Origin: Williamsia sp.
GTDB taxonomy: Bacteria; Bacteroidota; Bacteroidia; Chitinophagales; Chitinophagaceae
Assembly (NCBI GenBank): GCA_015069695.1
Contig: JADCRZ010000026.1
Coordinates: 1 to 64,000 of the forward strand
Direction: 5' to 3'
Length of the DNA: 64,000 bases
Shown here: positions 1 to 11,425 of the stretch, piece by piece
How the letters are laid out: every line of letters begins with the position of its first letter
Numbering within the stretch: position 1 is the stretch's first letter
Translations under genes and position numbers: made by a program
Notes under the pieces: generated by a model
Seen by the model: the letters and a program-made list of their open reading frames with translations, nothing else
Databases searched by the model: none
What the model was told of the DNA's origin: nothing

Positions 1-288
1 ATCTCTGCGGAGCGGGGAGTTTCTCTTTGGTGAGACGCTGGCCCATCATCGCAACAGATTGCCCCGCAGAGATTCCGCACGGGGCGCGCAAGCATAGTGC
101 AGGTGCAACAGCAGCATGCGCCCCGGCGGAATGACAAAGAGAAAAGAGTGACAAAGGAAAAAAAGAGAGGCCTATGTACCCCAAAATCCTGTAATCCCCT
201 AATCCGTTCGATCCTGGTTCAAGACAAAAACGACCAGGAGAGCGCAAAGAAAATAGAGAGAAACTGTGAATTTGGGGAGCAAAAAACG

Positions 289-320
289 TATCCCCTCCCG
301 GGAGGTGTTGGGGTGGGTTA
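289..320 (+). repeat. REP-like GC-rich intergenic repeat (TATCCCCTCCCGGGAGGTGTTGGGGTGGGTTA)
   Basis: Same consensus recurs at 13645-13669 (inverted) and 13729-13760; internal palindrome CCTCCCGGGAGG. Confidence 0.6.
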
Positions 321-451
321 AGGACTTGAATGTTTGAGTGCCGCTGTCGGCACAAGCTTCCCATACCAGCACTTAATCCGGTCTATCCTAAAATCCCTAT
401 AATCAATGTTCAAAGTGGCAAGTTCCGTACCTTTGCCAGCTTGTTAATCGT

Positions 452-2038
452 ATGAAGTACACTAGTGAAATCAACAAACGGAAAACGTTTGCTATTATCT
501 CGCACCCAGATGCCGGAAAAACGACCCTGACGGAGAAGCTGCTCCTCTTTGGCGGCGCTATCCAGACGGCCGGTGCAGTGAAAAGCAACAAAATCAAGAA
601 GCACGCGACGAGTGACTTTATGGAGATTGAACGCCAGCGCGGTATCTCCGTAGCCACCTCCGTAATGAGTTTTGCCTACGAAGAACACTTGATCAACCTG
701 CTTGATACGCCCGGTCACAAAGACTTTGCAGAAGATACCTACCGCACCCTGACCGCGGTAGACAGTGTGATCCTGGTTGTAGACAGCGTGAACGGAGTAG
801 AAGAACAAACCCGGCGGCTCATGGAAGTATGCCGCATGCGCGATACGCCTGTGATCGTCTTCATCAACAAACTCGACCGCGATGGCAAAAACCGCTACGA
901 CCTGCTGGAAGAAATAGAAAAAGAACTCAATATCCAGCTCCATCCCATGACCTGGCCCATCAACAGCGGCAAGGAATTCAAAGGCGTATACAACCTGTAC
1001 AACAAAAGCCTGGTACTGTTTACGCCCAATACCAAAGCCGCCGATGAAGATGTGGTAAAGATCAGCGACCTGAACAGTGACCTGCTGGAAGAAAAACTGG
1101 GCAGCCGCGATGCTGAAACCCTGCGTGAAGATGTGGAACTGGTGGATGGCGTATATGGAGAACTGAACACGGAAAACTACTTGTCGGCAAAAGTGGCACC
1201 TGTATTTTTCGGCAGCGCCGTCAACAATTTCGGGGTAAAGGAAATGCTTGATACATTTGTCCGCATCGCACCGCCGCCGCAAAGCCGCGATACCTCCGTG
1301 AGAGTGCTTGATGTAAACCAGGACAAATTCAGCGGGTTTGTATTCAAGATCCACGCCAACCTCGATCCCAAACACCGCGACCGTATTGCATTCCTGCGCG
1401 TATGTTCCGGCCGGTTCGAGCGCAACAAATATTTCCACCATGTGCGGCTGGACAAAGAAATGCGCTTCAGCAATCCGTATACATTTCTGGCCAGGGATAA
1501 AGACGTGATCGAAGAAGCTTACCCCGGCGATGTGATCGGTTTGTTTGATACAGGCAATTTCAAGATCGGTGATACGCTCACCGAGGGAGAAGATTTTTAT
1601 TTTACCGGCATCCCTTCTTTCTCCCCGGAAATATTCAAGGAAGTAATAAACAAAGATCCGATGAAGACCAAGCAGCTGGAAAAAGGTTTGCTGCAGCTGA
1701 CAGACGAAGGGGTGGCGCAGCTGTTTACCCAGTTCGGAGGCAATAAAAAAATCATCGGCTGTGTAGGAGAGCTGCAGTTTGAAGTTATTCAGTACCGGCT
1801 GCTGCAGGAGTATGGTGCCTCCGCACAACTCAACTCCCTGCCCTTTTACAAAGCCTGCTGGATCACCAGCAACGATCCTAAAAAGCTGCTGGAATTTACC
1901 CGCTTCAAACAGGCAAACATCGCGGAAGACAAAGACGGGCACCTGGTTTACCTGGCGCAGAGCGAATGGTTCCTCAATACGGAACGCATCAACAACCCTG
2001 ATATAGAATTTCATTTTACTTCCGAAATCCATAAATAA
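452..2038 (+). CDS. prfC: Peptide chain release factor 3 (translational GTPase)
   Basis: [16 protein letters not shown]1 motif, [26 protein letters not shown]; full-length RF3 architecture. Confidence 0.95.
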   Translation: MKYTSEINKRKTFAIISHPDAGKTTLTEKLLLFGGAIQTAGAVKSNKIKKHATSDFMEIERQRGISVATSVMSFAYEEHLINLLDTPGHKDFAEDTYRTLTAVDSVILVVDSVNGVEEQTRRLMEVCRMRDTPVIVFINKLDRDGKNRYDLLEEIEKELNIQLHPMTWPINSGKEFKGVYNLYNKSLVLFTPNTKAADEDVVKISDLNSDLLEEKLGSRDAETLREDVELVDGVYGELNTENYLSAKVAPVFFGSAVNNFGVKEMLDTFVRIAPPPQSRDTSVRVLDVNQDKFSGFVFKIHANLDPKHRDRIAFLRVCSGRFERNKYFHHVRLDKEMRFSNPYTFLARDKDVIEEAYPGDVIGLFDTGNFKIGDTLTEGEDFYFTGIPSFSPEIFKEVINKDPMKTKQLEKGLLQLTDEGVAQLFTQFGGNKKIIGCVGELQFEVIQYRLLQEYGASAQLNSLPFYKACWITSNDPKKLLEFTRFKQANIAEDKDGHLVYLAQSEWFLNTERINNPDIEFHFTSEIHK

Positions 2039-2045
2039 CAGGTGC

Positions 2046-2606
2046 ATGCTTGTTACAGACCGCCTGCTGATTACGCCACTTACCTATCAACAGCTGGCCA
2101 CTTACTTACAGGGAACTGATAACTGGGAAGAAGAGATCGGATTGTTGAAGGGCCCGTATGTGCTGGATGAGGGATTCAGGGATATGATGGAAAACTGGGC
2201 CCTGCCTTCTATGAAAAATACACCCGTTGCCCATCACCTCTTTTACACTTGCTGGGCTGCTGCCGACAAGGAACGCCATATGCTGGTGGCGGAACTTGGC
2301 TTCAAGGGGCCGCCCAATGCAAGGGGCGAAATTGAGATCGGGTATGGCACCCAGGCCCATCAACGCGGCAAGGGTTATATGACAGAAGCCGTTGGGGCCA
2401 TGGTTGCATGGGCCGCTGCACAACCTGCAGTGAAGGCAGTACTGGCAGAAACACACAACAGCAACCTGGCATCCATGCGCGTGGTGGAAAAAAACGGCTT
2501 TGAGCAATTTGACCGCAAGAGAGATATGTTGTGGTGGAAGAAGGAGTTGAAGCAGGATGCTGCCAAAACTGCCCGGAGCAATTCAGCCTTTAATAATCAA
2601 CTGTAA
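2046..2606 (+). CDS. GNAT family N-acetyltransferase
   Basis: RimJ/RimL-like: GEIEIGYGTQAHQRGKGYMTEAV...ETHNSNLASMRVVEKNGF. Confidence 0.85.
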   Translation: MLVTDRLLITPLTYQQLATYLQGTDNWEEEIGLLKGPYVLDEGFRDMMENWALPSMKNTPVAHHLFYTCWAAADKERHMLVAELGFKGPPNARGEIEIGYGTQAHQRGKGYMTEAVGAMVAWAAAQPAVKAVLAETHNSNLASMRVVEKNGFEQFDRKRDMLWWKKELKQDAAKTARSNSAFNNQL

Positions 2607-3933
2607 TACCGATATAGTTTTGGGGAGTTACCCGCTTTAATTCTTCTTTTACAACCGGCGGCACCTGCAGCGTATCGATAAACTGGTGAATAGCCTGTTT
2701 GTCTATTTTTCCCTTTCCTCTTGTCAGTTCTTTCAGCGATTCGTAGGGCTTGGGATAATTTTCCCGGCGCAGGATGGTCTGGATGGCTTCAGCTACCACG
2801 GCCCAGTTCTTTTCCAGGTCTTCTTCCAGCTGCGCCCTGTTCAGCACCAGCTTCGACAATCCTTTTTCAATCGATTTGATGGCGATGATGGTATGCGCAA
2901 ACGGTACCCCGATGTTGCGCAGCACGGTCGAATCGGTCAGGTCGCGTTGCAGGCGGGAAACCGGCAGTTTGGTGGCCATGTATTCAAACAAGGCATTGGC
3001 TACGCCTAAGTTGCCTTCTGCGTTTTCAAAATCGATCGGGTTTACCTTGTGGGGCATGGCCGAAGAACCCACTTCACCTTCTTTTATTTTTTGCGAGAAA
3101 TAATCCATCGATACATACGACCATACATCGCGGCAAAAATCGATCAGGATATTGTTGATCCGCTTCATGGCATCGAAGTGAGCTGCCAGGTTATCGTAGT
3201 GTTCGATCTGGGTGGTAAACTGCTGGCGCTGCATGCCAAGGCGGTCTACAAATTCGTTGGCCATCTTTACCCAGTCACGATCAGGGAAGGCGACCTGGTG
3301 CGCGTTGAAGTTGCCGGTAGCACCGCCAAACTTGGCTGTGAAGGGAATGTAGATCAACTGCTCTATCTGGTTCTGGATCCGCTCAACAAACACCATGATT
3401 TCTTTTCCCAGGCGGGTCGGACTGGCAGGCTGCCCGTGCGTGCGTGCGAGCATGGGAATGTTTTTCCATTGCCGGGCTATCAGCTTGAGTTGCAGGTTGA
3501 GGTTAAGGACGGAAGGCAGGTATTCAAATTCAATGGCATGTTTCCAGGCCAGCGGTACAGAGGTATTGTTGATGTCCTGCGAAGTAAGGGCAAAATGCAT
3601 CCACTCGTGCACGCCTTCTGCTCCGCTTTCGTTCAGTTTGGTTTTTAAAAAGTACTCGACCGCTTTTACGTCGTGGTTGGTGCTTTTTTCAATTTCTTTT
3701 ATCTGCTGGGCATCTTTAAGGGAAAACTGTTCTGCCACTTCTTTCAGTTCCTTTTTTGCTTTTGCCGGCAGCTCAAAGAAACGCTTGTCGGCCAGGAACA
3801 GGAAGTATTCTATTTCTACCAGCACCCGGTATTTCATTAAAGCGTATTCGGAGAAGTAGTCCTGCAGGTTATGCACCTGTTTGCAGTAACGTCCGTCGAT
3901 GGGTGAGATGGCAGTAAGTGCGGTGAGTTCCAT
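2590..3933 (-). CDS. purB: Adenylosuccinate lyase
   Basis: GSSAMPHKVNPIDFENAEGN signature; LTAISPIDGRY N-terminus. Confidence 0.95.
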   Translation of the reverse strand: MELTALTAISPIDGRYCKQVHNLQDYFSEYALMKYRVLVEIEYFLFLADKRFFELPAKAKKELKEVAEQFSLKDAQQIKEIEKSTNHDVKAVEYFLKTKLNESGAEGVHEWMHFALTSQDINNTSVPLAWKHAIEFEYLPSVLNLNLQLKLIARQWKNIPMLARTHGQPASPTRLGKEIMVFVERIQNQIEQLIYIPFTAKFGGATGNFNAHQVAFPDRDWVKMANEFVDRLGMQRQQFTTQIEHYDNLAAHFDAMKRINNILIDFCRDVWSYVSMDYFSQKIKEGEVGSSAMPHKVNPIDFENAEGNLGVANALFEYMATKLPVSRLQRDLTDSTVLRNIGVPFAHTIIAIKSIEKGLSKLVLNRAQLEEDLEKNWAVVAEAIQTILRRENYPKPYESLKELTRGKGKIDKQAIHQFIDTLQVPPVVKEELKRVTPQNYIGITVDY

Positions 3934-3950
3934 GAGAAAAGGTATAGGAC

Positions 3951-3980
3951 TTTTGCGTATTGAAAGGCAGCGTATCTTTG
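3951..3980 (+). promoter_or_regulatory. Putative Bacteroidota-type promoter (TTTTG, 17 bp, TATCTTTG)
   Basis: -33 TTTG / -7 TAnnTTTG-like elements upstream of the mqnA ORF. Confidence 0.45.
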
Positions 3981-4060
3981 CAAAGGTAGTAGATTAAACC
4001 GTTCGGATAACCCTGGCTCGAACAGCAGTCAGTAGATGGTCTTTAAGCTTAGGCAAATAC

Positions 4061-4813
4061 ATGAACAGACAAAACAGGATCAGTGTAGGTGCAGTCAGTT
4101 ACCTGAATACAAAGCCCCTGATATACGGATTTGAGCAAGGAATGATGAAAGACAGGATAGAATTGCTCTTTGATTATCCCTCCCGCATTGCTGCTTCGTT
4201 GCAGCAGGATAAAATTGATGTTGGACTGGTGCCCGTTGCCATCATACCCCATCTCCGCGAAGCGCATATCATTACAGATTATTGCATCGGAGCAGAAGAT
4301 GCGGTGGCATCGGTTTGCCTGTTCAGCGAAGTGCCGCTCGAACAAATTGAACAGGTGTTGCTGGATTACCAGAGCCGCACGTCCGTGGCGCTGGCAAGGG
4401 TTCTGCTAAAGGAATACTGGAACATCAACCCGCAGCTCACGGCTGCCCCGGAAGATTTCAGAAACCATATCCGGGGTACCACAGCGGGTGTGGTGATCGG
4501 GGACCGGGCCCTGGAGCAAAGAAAGATTTCGCCCTACATATACGATTTCGGAGAAGCCTGGAAAGCATACACCGGTCTTCCCTTCGTATTCGCTGCCTGG
4601 ATCAGCAACAAACCGCTGGATGAAGATTTTATCCGTCACTTTAGCAACGCCAACCGCTATGGCCTGGACCGGATCGATGAGGTCGTGGCAAAGCACCCTT
4701 ACCCTGTTTTTGACCTGAAAAAATATTACACCCAACACATCAGTTACGCGCTCACGGATTTAAAGCGGCAGGGACTGGCCTTGTTTTTGGAGAAGCTCCG
4801 TAAGTATATATAA
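4061..4813 (+). CDS. mqnA: Menaquinone biosynthesis protein MqnA (chorismate dehydratase)
   Basis: ISVGAVSYLNTKPLIYG...DVGLVPVAIIP. Confidence 0.88.
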   Translation: MNRQNRISVGAVSYLNTKPLIYGFEQGMMKDRIELLFDYPSRIAASLQQDKIDVGLVPVAIIPHLREAHIITDYCIGAEDAVASVCLFSEVPLEQIEQVLLDYQSRTSVALARVLLKEYWNINPQLTAAPEDFRNHIRGTTAGVVIGDRALEQRKISPYIYDFGEAWKAYTGLPFVFAAWISNKPLDEDFIRHFSNANRYGLDRIDEVVAKHPYPVFDLKKYYTQHISYALTDLKRQGLALFLEKLRKYI

Positions 4814-4829
4814 TTATAATTACACCCAT

Positions 4830-5852
4830 ATGCATGATCCACTTGTAAGTTTCTGTTTTACTACATTCAAAAGACAGGCATATCTCAAAAGCACCCTGGA
4901 GAGTGTGTTGAACCAGACCTATCAGCACTTTGAAGTAGTAGTTTCAGACAATGATCCTGAAGGATCAGGCAGGGCTGTAGTAGAATCCTTTCAGGATGCA
5001 CGGTTTAAATATTATGCGAACCCGGAGAACCTGGGCATGAAGAAAAGCTTTAACAAAAGCCTGGAAAGATCAACCGGAGAGTATATTGTCATGATCGCAG
5101 ATGATGACCCGGTATACCCGGATATGCTTGAAACACTGGTTGAACTCAGAAAAAAGCATCCTGGTTATGGAATGTACCTGGGAGGCTCTAACTGGTTTTG
5201 CACGCAACCGGATATTGCCCGGCTGTATAATGTGAGAGTAGGCATGAACTCATGTCTTGCTTACAGACCCATGGATGATATACAGGTGTTTTCTGCCTCC
5301 CAGTTCCTGCAGGGCTTCTTCAGCCTGCAGATCTTTCCTTATTATCTCTGGTCAACTGGGATGGTTGAAAGGAAAGTCATGATAAAAATGGGAGGCGTTC
5401 CGGATTATAGCTCTGCATTCTTGGGCGACTATGCTTATCTGAGTGTGATGGGCTCCCATTCAGGTTGTGTTACCATCAATCGTGCCCTGGGCCATCAAAC
5501 AATCCATGATCAAAATTTTGGTCGCGCTCAGAATGACCAGCTAAAGATTACGGCAACCAATTTTGTAAATTATGTATCAGAAAAGATCAAGGGAGTAGAA
5601 GGCTGGCCCCTGATCGAACGGGAAATGAAACACTTTGTAGCATTGTGGATGGTTACCCATATGAACTTTTTAAGGCGGTTCTACTCCTTGGTCCCGGATG
5701 CCGGTGAAATCAACTTCAACAGCTTCGAAAAGGAAATCTTTTCTATCCCACTGATGAGACCTTATAAACTCAAGTACCTGCTCAAAAAGCATACACCTGC
5801 CCTGCATGATTCTATCGTCAATGTAAAACGAAAGATGAAAAGCAGGCGTTAG
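4830..5852 (+). CDS. Glycosyltransferase family 2
   Basis: VSFCFTTFKRQAYLKSTLESVLNQTYQHFEVVVSDNDPEG...IADDD. Confidence 0.88.
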   Translation: MHDPLVSFCFTTFKRQAYLKSTLESVLNQTYQHFEVVVSDNDPEGSGRAVVESFQDARFKYYANPENLGMKKSFNKSLERSTGEYIVMIADDDPVYPDMLETLVELRKKHPGYGMYLGGSNWFCTQPDIARLYNVRVGMNSCLAYRPMDDIQVFSASQFLQGFFSLQIFPYYLWSTGMVERKVMIKMGGVPDYSSAFLGDYAYLSVMGSHSGCVTINRALGHQTIHDQNFGRAQNDQLKITATNFVNYVSEKIKGVEGWPLIEREMKHFVALWMVTHMNFLRRFYSLVPDAGEINFNSFEKEIFSIPLMRPYKLKYLLKKHTPALHDSIVNVKRKMKSRR

Positions 5853-5935
5853 AAAAATAAAGTAAGTGTAGTGGAATGCATGGTTCCCATTCAAGCCTTC
5901 CTTCCTAAGAAAGAGAGAGCTATCTGTATATTTCT

Positions 5936-8677
5936 TTATCTGCTCCTGATCAGTAGAAATGTTCCTTTTCGCTCAAACAGGCCACTACAGCTTCCTTCCG
6001 CGGTAATATAATAAACATAAATGCCTTGTGGTTGTAAGATTGCGTGGTAGGTTCCATCCCAGCCGGCTTGAACAGTACTGCTCTTAAACAGCAGTTGCCC
6101 CCATCTGTTATAAACGGTAAAATTATACTTTGAAGCAGGTCCGCTAAATACCGGCCGGAAAACATCATTTACACCATCCCCGTTCGGCGTAAACGCATTC
6201 GGAACAGACAACTTTTGATCTCCTTCTTTGAGAAAGCTGATTTTTACGGAATCTTGTCCAACACATCCCGACAAATTCCTGCTTTGAACATAGTAGGTAA
6301 TTGTTTGCTGGGGATTGACTGTAATGCTTTCGTTGGTTCTGTGTATGATATGTAAATCAGGTGACCAGGTGTATGTAGTGCCACCGGTTGCGGTCAGTAC
6401 AGCAGATGCATTTATACAGCTGATATCATTTGATTTTGTAATTGCTATCTGTGCTTTAGGCAAGAGGCTGACCGGCAAGGTAATAACAGTATCTCTTTTA
6501 CATACAGAATCGAGAATCAGGACGGTGATGTTTTGAGATGCTTTTATAAGTGCTCTTGGAGAAGCGCTGGTAGAACGGTTAAAACTGCTTGCAGGCTGCC
6601 AGGCATATGATGTGCCGCCGGAAGCATAAAATTGCAGGGAATCACCTGGACAAACTGTGGGTGAAGCTGGTTGGGCTTTAAAAGACATTCCAGCATTTCT
6701 GGTGAGATTGAATGTGTCTTTATACTGAACATTGCACATATTCTGTGCTACAACACTGTATGTACCTGGCGTATTTACAACCAGCGTTGAATCTGTGGTT
6801 CCGTTTTGCCATAGATAGGAAGAGAATCTGCTGTCTGCATGCAGTACCAGGGTGGTATCCCTGCAGGTAACAATATCAGGGCCGAGGTTTACAGTGTTAG
6901 GAGAGAATTTAATGGAAATGGTTATGCTATCTGCCACGACCTTGCAATTATTTGTATAAGCAGCTTTTAACGAGGTTGTACCATTCTTCTTGAACAACAA
7001 CTTTACTGAACTTGCTGTTTGAGCTACAATTGTTGCAAACGAGCTGTCTGCCTGAAAGGTATACTGCTGCTGGCAGGCTGGTGATTTGTAGATGGTGTAT
7101 GTTACTGTATCACTGCTGCTGCAAACCTTGTCTTTTCCTGTAATCTTAACAGAATCACATCCGGAGCTGGGGCCGGAAGCAAGTGATACGATAAAGCTGT
7201 CCCTCACCGCACATCCGTATTTGGCAGACTCTACCCAGTATGTTCCGGGTGTAAGCACGACAATAGAATCGGAAGCTGCTCCTGTACTCCAACTGTATTT
7301 TGCTGAACGGATAGAAGATCCGATTTTTAAGGCAGTTCCATTGCAGATAGAAAAGTTCCGGGTAGGTGAATGGGTGGGAGGGGGAGCAACAACTACCTGC
7401 TTGCATAGGGTATTCTGTGTAGGAAGCCCATCATCCACTGTAAGATTGATATTATAGATGCCCGGGGTTCCATAAACTACGGGTGGTGGATTTTGCGCGG
7501 TTGAATTTGGAATGCTTGAACTTGTACAACCAGAAAATTTAAGCCTGGTAATCGTATTGTTACTGACGTTGGTAATAAGGCAGTAGATGTCGTTACCGGA
7601 CCGGAACAGTTTTGACAAAGAATGCGGAAAGTTCAAAGTGCCAACATTTCCTATATCAGCTGCAAGGGGCGTGGATACCAGGGAATTGAAATTCAGGCGA
7701 ATGATCCTGTTTGACTTCTCAACAACAAACCCGACAGCCTGCCCGCAAAGTTTTAGGATGGTAATATCTCTGGGAGCATTGATCAGATTGCCAAGACTGC
7801 CCAAATTAACACCTGTAGGGGTATTCAGCAATGAATTGCCGAAATCAAGTCTTGAAATAGAATTGCCTGTTTCATTGGTAACAAAAACACGCCAGGTACC
7901 ATTGTCATTGATCGCATATACTCCTGTGGGATAAGTAAGGCCTCCGATATTGCCCAGGTTGGTTGCAGTAGGCGGATTGTCAAAACTGTTTGTGAAGTTG
8001 ATGCGCGTGATTGTATTGTTTTCTGCGTTGGTGGTAAAGCCGTACCAGTTGTTGTTCTCCTGAAATACATGAAGATCGATTGATTGAAGCATGTTGCCCA
8101 AATTTCCCCAATCCTTTGCTGTAGGTGCCGGATTGTCCAAGCTGGTTCCAAAATAGATGGTAATCAGCTTGGGAACGGAGCCGGGTCCCGAAGCAGGTGA
8201 ACCACCTACAAGAAGTCCGTACCACTTCCCGTTTGCTTTGATGATTTGAATTCCCTCGCTTCCATATCCTGCATTCATCACACCGCCAACATTTCCCAGA
8301 AATACAGGGGTCGGTGTATTTAGCAGGCTGTTTCCAAAGTCAAGTCTTGTTATACCGCCAGGGCCATGGTTCACAACAAACCCGTAATATTTTCCATTGT
8401 CTTCTACCTGATCAATAAACACAGGCTGCGACAGATAGTTACCCGGATTTCCTAAACTGATGGCACTGGGTAATGCATTCACATCTGCTACACAAAAGTT
8501 CCAGAAATAGCTTGATGCGCCTGTTGAAGTATTGCTTACCTGCAGGGCGGTGTTCACACAAACCGTATCGGGCATTGTAAACCCCGGAACAACGGACTGT
8601 GCTGCTATATAAGCGGGAACCATACATGCTATACATACAAGGAGAGTGCAATAGAAGATTCTCGCCACGTTGTTCAT
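5936..8677 (-). CDS. Secreted protein with repeated propeller-like units and CHU_C (gliding-motility-associated, T9SS type B) C-terminal domain
   Basis: C-terminus VPNAFTPNGDGVNDVFRPVF...YNRWGQLLF...GWDGTY...GIYVYYI; repeated 'RLDFGNSLLNTPT..NLGNVGG' units. Confidence 0.85.
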   Translation of the reverse strand: MNNVARIFYCTLLVCIACMVPAYIAAQSVVPGFTMPDTVCVNTALQVSNTSTGASSYFWNFCVADVNALPSAISLGNPGNYLSQPVFIDQVEDNGKYYGFVVNHGPGGITRLDFGNSLLNTPTPVFLGNVGGVMNAGYGSEGIQIIKANGKWYGLLVGGSPASGPGSVPKLITIYFGTSLDNPAPTAKDWGNLGNMLQSIDLHVFQENNNWYGFTTNAENNTITRINFTNSFDNPPTATNLGNIGGLTYPTGVYAINDNGTWRVFVTNETGNSISRLDFGNSLLNTPTGVNLGSLGNLINAPRDITILKLCGQAVGFVVEKSNRIIRLNFNSLVSTPLAADIGNVGTLNFPHSLSKLFRSGNDIYCLITNVSNNTITRLKFSGCTSSSIPNSTAQNPPPVVYGTPGIYNINLTVDDGLPTQNTLCKQVVVAPPPTHSPTRNFSICNGTALKIGSSIRSAKYSWSTGAASDSIVVLTPGTYWVESAKYGCAVRDSFIVSLASGPSSGCDSVKITGKDKVCSSSDTVTYTIYKSPACQQQYTFQADSSFATIVAQTASSVKLLFKKNGTTSLKAAYTNNCKVVADSITISIKFSPNTVNLGPDIVTCRDTTLVLHADSRFSSYLWQNGTTDSTLVVNTPGTYSVVAQNMCNVQYKDTFNLTRNAGMSFKAQPASPTVCPGDSLQFYASGGTSYAWQPASSFNRSTSASPRALIKASQNITVLILDSVCKRDTVITLPVSLLPKAQIAITKSNDISCINASAVLTATGGTTYTWSPDLHIIHRTNESITVNPQQTITYYVQSRNLSGCVGQDSVKISFLKEGDQKLSVPNAFTPNGDGVNDVFRPVFSGPASKYNFTVYNRWGQLLFKSSTVQAGWDGTYHAILQPQGIYVYYITAEGSCSGLFERKGTFLLIRSR

Positions 8678-8948
8678 TGCCGGGTTTTACACATTTAGAA
8701 TTGCTATCAAAAGATAGCATAATTGCCTTGATTACTGTATAGTCTTACTTAATCGTTTTTAACGGGGCAGGTAACAGTTTATTGTAGGCACCACAAAGCG
8801 GTGAACACAAATGCCTCTATTCGGCATAGGACCTGTGACAATACACAATGCCCCCCCGCAGAATTGTATCCTGCTATGCATACCCGGTTATGTTTGTGAA
8901 TTGATGATTGAATAGCGAAAGATTAAACTTGACTATCTGCTAAAAGCA

Positions 8949-9000
8949 CCGCCAGCTTTGCGTGCTTCTATTATAAGATAAAAGCATACAAAGCTGGCGG
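8949..9000 (-). terminator. Long hairpin, probable terminator of the 9024-9482 gene
   Basis: Perfect 12-bp arm CCGCCAGCTTTG/CAAAGCTGGCGG extended by GTGCTT/AAGCAT; short T run follows on the minus strand. Confidence 0.55.
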
Positions 9001-9023
9001 ATGTAAAAGAGTTCCTTACTTTA

Positions 9024-9482
9024 TTAATTTATTCTTTGCATTGTAGAGAACTTGCCGCTAAACCCTGCGTTGTAGGGATTGCTGGTGTCGGTCCAAACTC
9101 CATCTGTCATAATACCTGTCTTCGACCATGTTGCGGTGATGCGTTGTACGATGGGCAAGGGCGTATTCATGGTAGAGATGGTTGCTACGAAAACATTGCT
9201 GGCTGATGACTGCCAGGTCCAGGTTCCTGTAGAGTAATAATACTTGCCGTCGCTGGCCAAGCTTTTTGTAAGTATAGTTCCATCCGGATAAATGGCGAAG
9301 CTGTAAAACAAGTTTCCCTGGGATGGTACAGTGGTTACTGAATAAGTTCCAAGCCACAAACCTTCAACCGGATAAGTAGGTGTGTCTGCAGTTGCAGAAG
9401 GTGTCGAATCTTCTTCCTTTGTGCAAGAAGAAATAAAAAGTGTACATGCCAGTACCGTTGCAAGTAATAATCTGAACTTCAT
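9024..9482 (-). CDS. Small lipoprotein, unknown function
   Basis: Lipobox-like signal peptide LLATVLACTLFISSCTKEE. Confidence 0.75.
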   Translation of the reverse strand: MKFRLLLATVLACTLFISSCTKEEDSTPSATADTPTYPVEGLWLGTYSVTTVPSQGNLFYSFAIYPDGTILTKSLASDGKYYYSTGTWTWQSSASNVFVATISTMNTPLPIVQRITATWSKTGIMTDGVWTDTSNPYNAGFSGKFSTMQRIN

Positions 9483-9799
9483 ATTGTTGTTATTTTAAAC
9501 ACATTTTAAAGTACTTGTACCTGTTTTACCGCAAGAACGGTAAAAGAATCAAGGCATCCCATGAGCTATTGTGAGCATCCGGGTCGTCTGACACAGTCAG
9601 TTTTTGATCCGCAAATCTTAATCAAAGAAATCTCTTGGCTGGCGTTACCGATAGGAGTATGGTGTTCAGAATCAACGAAGTAAGAAACAGGCTTGCTGCT
9701 ATTTCTCATGGAGGAATGAACCACATTCGTGATTAACGCTATAAAAATAATAGATAAAAGTGAAAAAAGAAAGCGCAAATCAATGTTCAATAACAGATT

Positions 9800-11293
9800 T
9801 TATTTTCTTACCAATCTTATCACCCTGCTCACTCTTGTATGTACAAGTTCATTGATATCAGGCACGATCTTTAGAAAATACATCGAAGGAAGAAACAGAC
9901 CGGAAAATAAAAGTGATCTGAGGGGAACATCAATAAATATATTGCTGTGGTGCGGAACAAGATAGACGATCAGATATATAATGCCGGAAATGATGACTGC
10001 CAGCAGGCAGGTAACTGTGTAAGGCTGAAAACCAAATGTCCGGTAGATGAACACGTGACGGACTGTATTATAAATTGTAAGGGAGATTAACATGGAGTAG
10101 GCCAGACCTGCCAATTGCAGCCACTTGATCAAAACCACATTGAGCGGGATAGAAAGCAGGGTGTAAATCACATTGGTATAAAAATCAAATTTCCAGTAAT
10201 TGGAAGTGCCTATTACCAGCGTGTTTACCCCGGTACCCAGGTCAATCACTTTCGCTATTCCCATGATAAAAACAAGCAAAGGGACCATCGCATATTGCTT
10301 GCCGAGAAATTCAACAAGGCTGTACGAATTGAGAAAGATCAGCCCAAACATGCCCAAGGCAATAACAAGCAGGGTTGATACGCTTTTCCGGTAAACAGAG
10401 TCAATCCTGACCCTGTCGTTGTTTTTCCAGGCTTCCGCTAAAACCGGTACGCTGATGGCATGCAGGCTGCGCTGGGGCAATTCCATAACAGTAACAAGAT
10501 AATTGGCAATAACAAAAACCGGCAGATCTCCCAATCCCTGTAAGCCCAGGATGAGGATGGTATCGTTGGTTTTGACCAGTATGTTCAGGAACTGAGCCCC
10601 AAAAACAAACAGCCCGAACGAGATCATGCGTTTCTTCAGGCGCCTGGTTACGGCACTCAGCCGTACAAAGGAAAACTTCCACCTGCCGCTTTTTACCAGC
10701 ACCAGGTATAGGATCAAAGCAGAGGGCAGATATGACAGGCTGTAAAGATTGATGAACTCCCTGGATGAAATAAGCTGAAAAGCGCAGAGCAAGATCAATC
10801 CGGTCGTGAGCAGACGAACGGCTGTTTCACGCAGAAAATTGGTAAGAATGGTTTTTCGCACACTCCAACCAAATGCTTCCAGCCATGTAAACAACAACAA
10901 AAAGAAAGTAAAGGGATAAACAGTATAAAAATAGGGAGCGAACTCAGGAGATTTTCCCAGCTTGCGGACGATAAAATCCCTGAAAACGATCCCTGCGATA
11001 ACTACAAATAAGTACCCAATCAGACAGATAAGACCTGTAACAAAAGGAAGGTCATTGTCTTTTTGTTTAAGATAGGAGTGGTAGAACGGATAGAATTTAT
11101 AAATCACGTTGAGCGAACCCAGCGTACAAAAGGTAGCCAACGTAAGGGAAATCTCTACCATCCCCCGCGTAATAGCAAACTCGTTGTGCACAAGCAGCTT
11201 GGGAAAAAGCACCAGAATGTTCAGCGCGCCGATCGCAAACCCGATAAAGATGAATACAGAGGAGTAAGCGCTTTGTTTCCGGATGGTACCCAT
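9800..11293 (-). CDS. Polysaccharide biosynthesis / flippase (Wzx-like) membrane protein
   Basis: ~12-14 hydrophobic segments; MOP superfamily-like layout, flanked by glycosyltransferases. Confidence 0.75.
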   Translation of the reverse strand: MGTIRKQSAYSSVFIFIGFAIGALNILVLFPKLLVHNEFAITRGMVEISLTLATFCTLGSLNVIYKFYPFYHSYLKQKDNDLPFVTGLICLIGYLFVVIAGIVFRDFIVRKLGKSPEFAPYFYTVYPFTFFLLLFTWLEAFGWSVRKTILTNFLRETAVRLLTTGLILLCAFQLISSREFINLYSLSYLPSALILYLVLVKSGRWKFSFVRLSAVTRRLKKRMISFGLFVFGAQFLNILVKTNDTILILGLQGLGDLPVFVIANYLVTVMELPQRSLHAISVPVLAEAWKNNDRVRIDSVYRKSVSTLLVIALGMFGLIFLNSYSLVEFLGKQYAMVPLLVFIMGIAKVIDLGTGVNTLVIGTSNYWKFDFYTNVIYTLLSIPLNVVLIKWLQLAGLAYSMLISLTIYNTVRHVFIYRTFGFQPYTVTCLLAVIISGIIYLIVYLVPHHSNIFIDVPLRSLLFSGLFLPSMYFLKIVPDINELVHTRVSRVIRLVRK

Positions 11294-11425
11294 TGTGTAG
11301 CGAATGTAATAAGTTTACCGAATATGCCATGTTGAGATTACCCAGGCTGGCAGCTGTTTTCCTTACCCAGAAACCTTTACTTTGCAACCAATATAGAAAG
11401 ACAAGCTGCCTATACCACAGCAACC

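Noticed and set aside
410-2047. 545 aa minus-strand ORF opposite prfC
   Set aside because: Antisense shadow of the clearly conserved RF3 gene; low-complexity, no recognisable motifs
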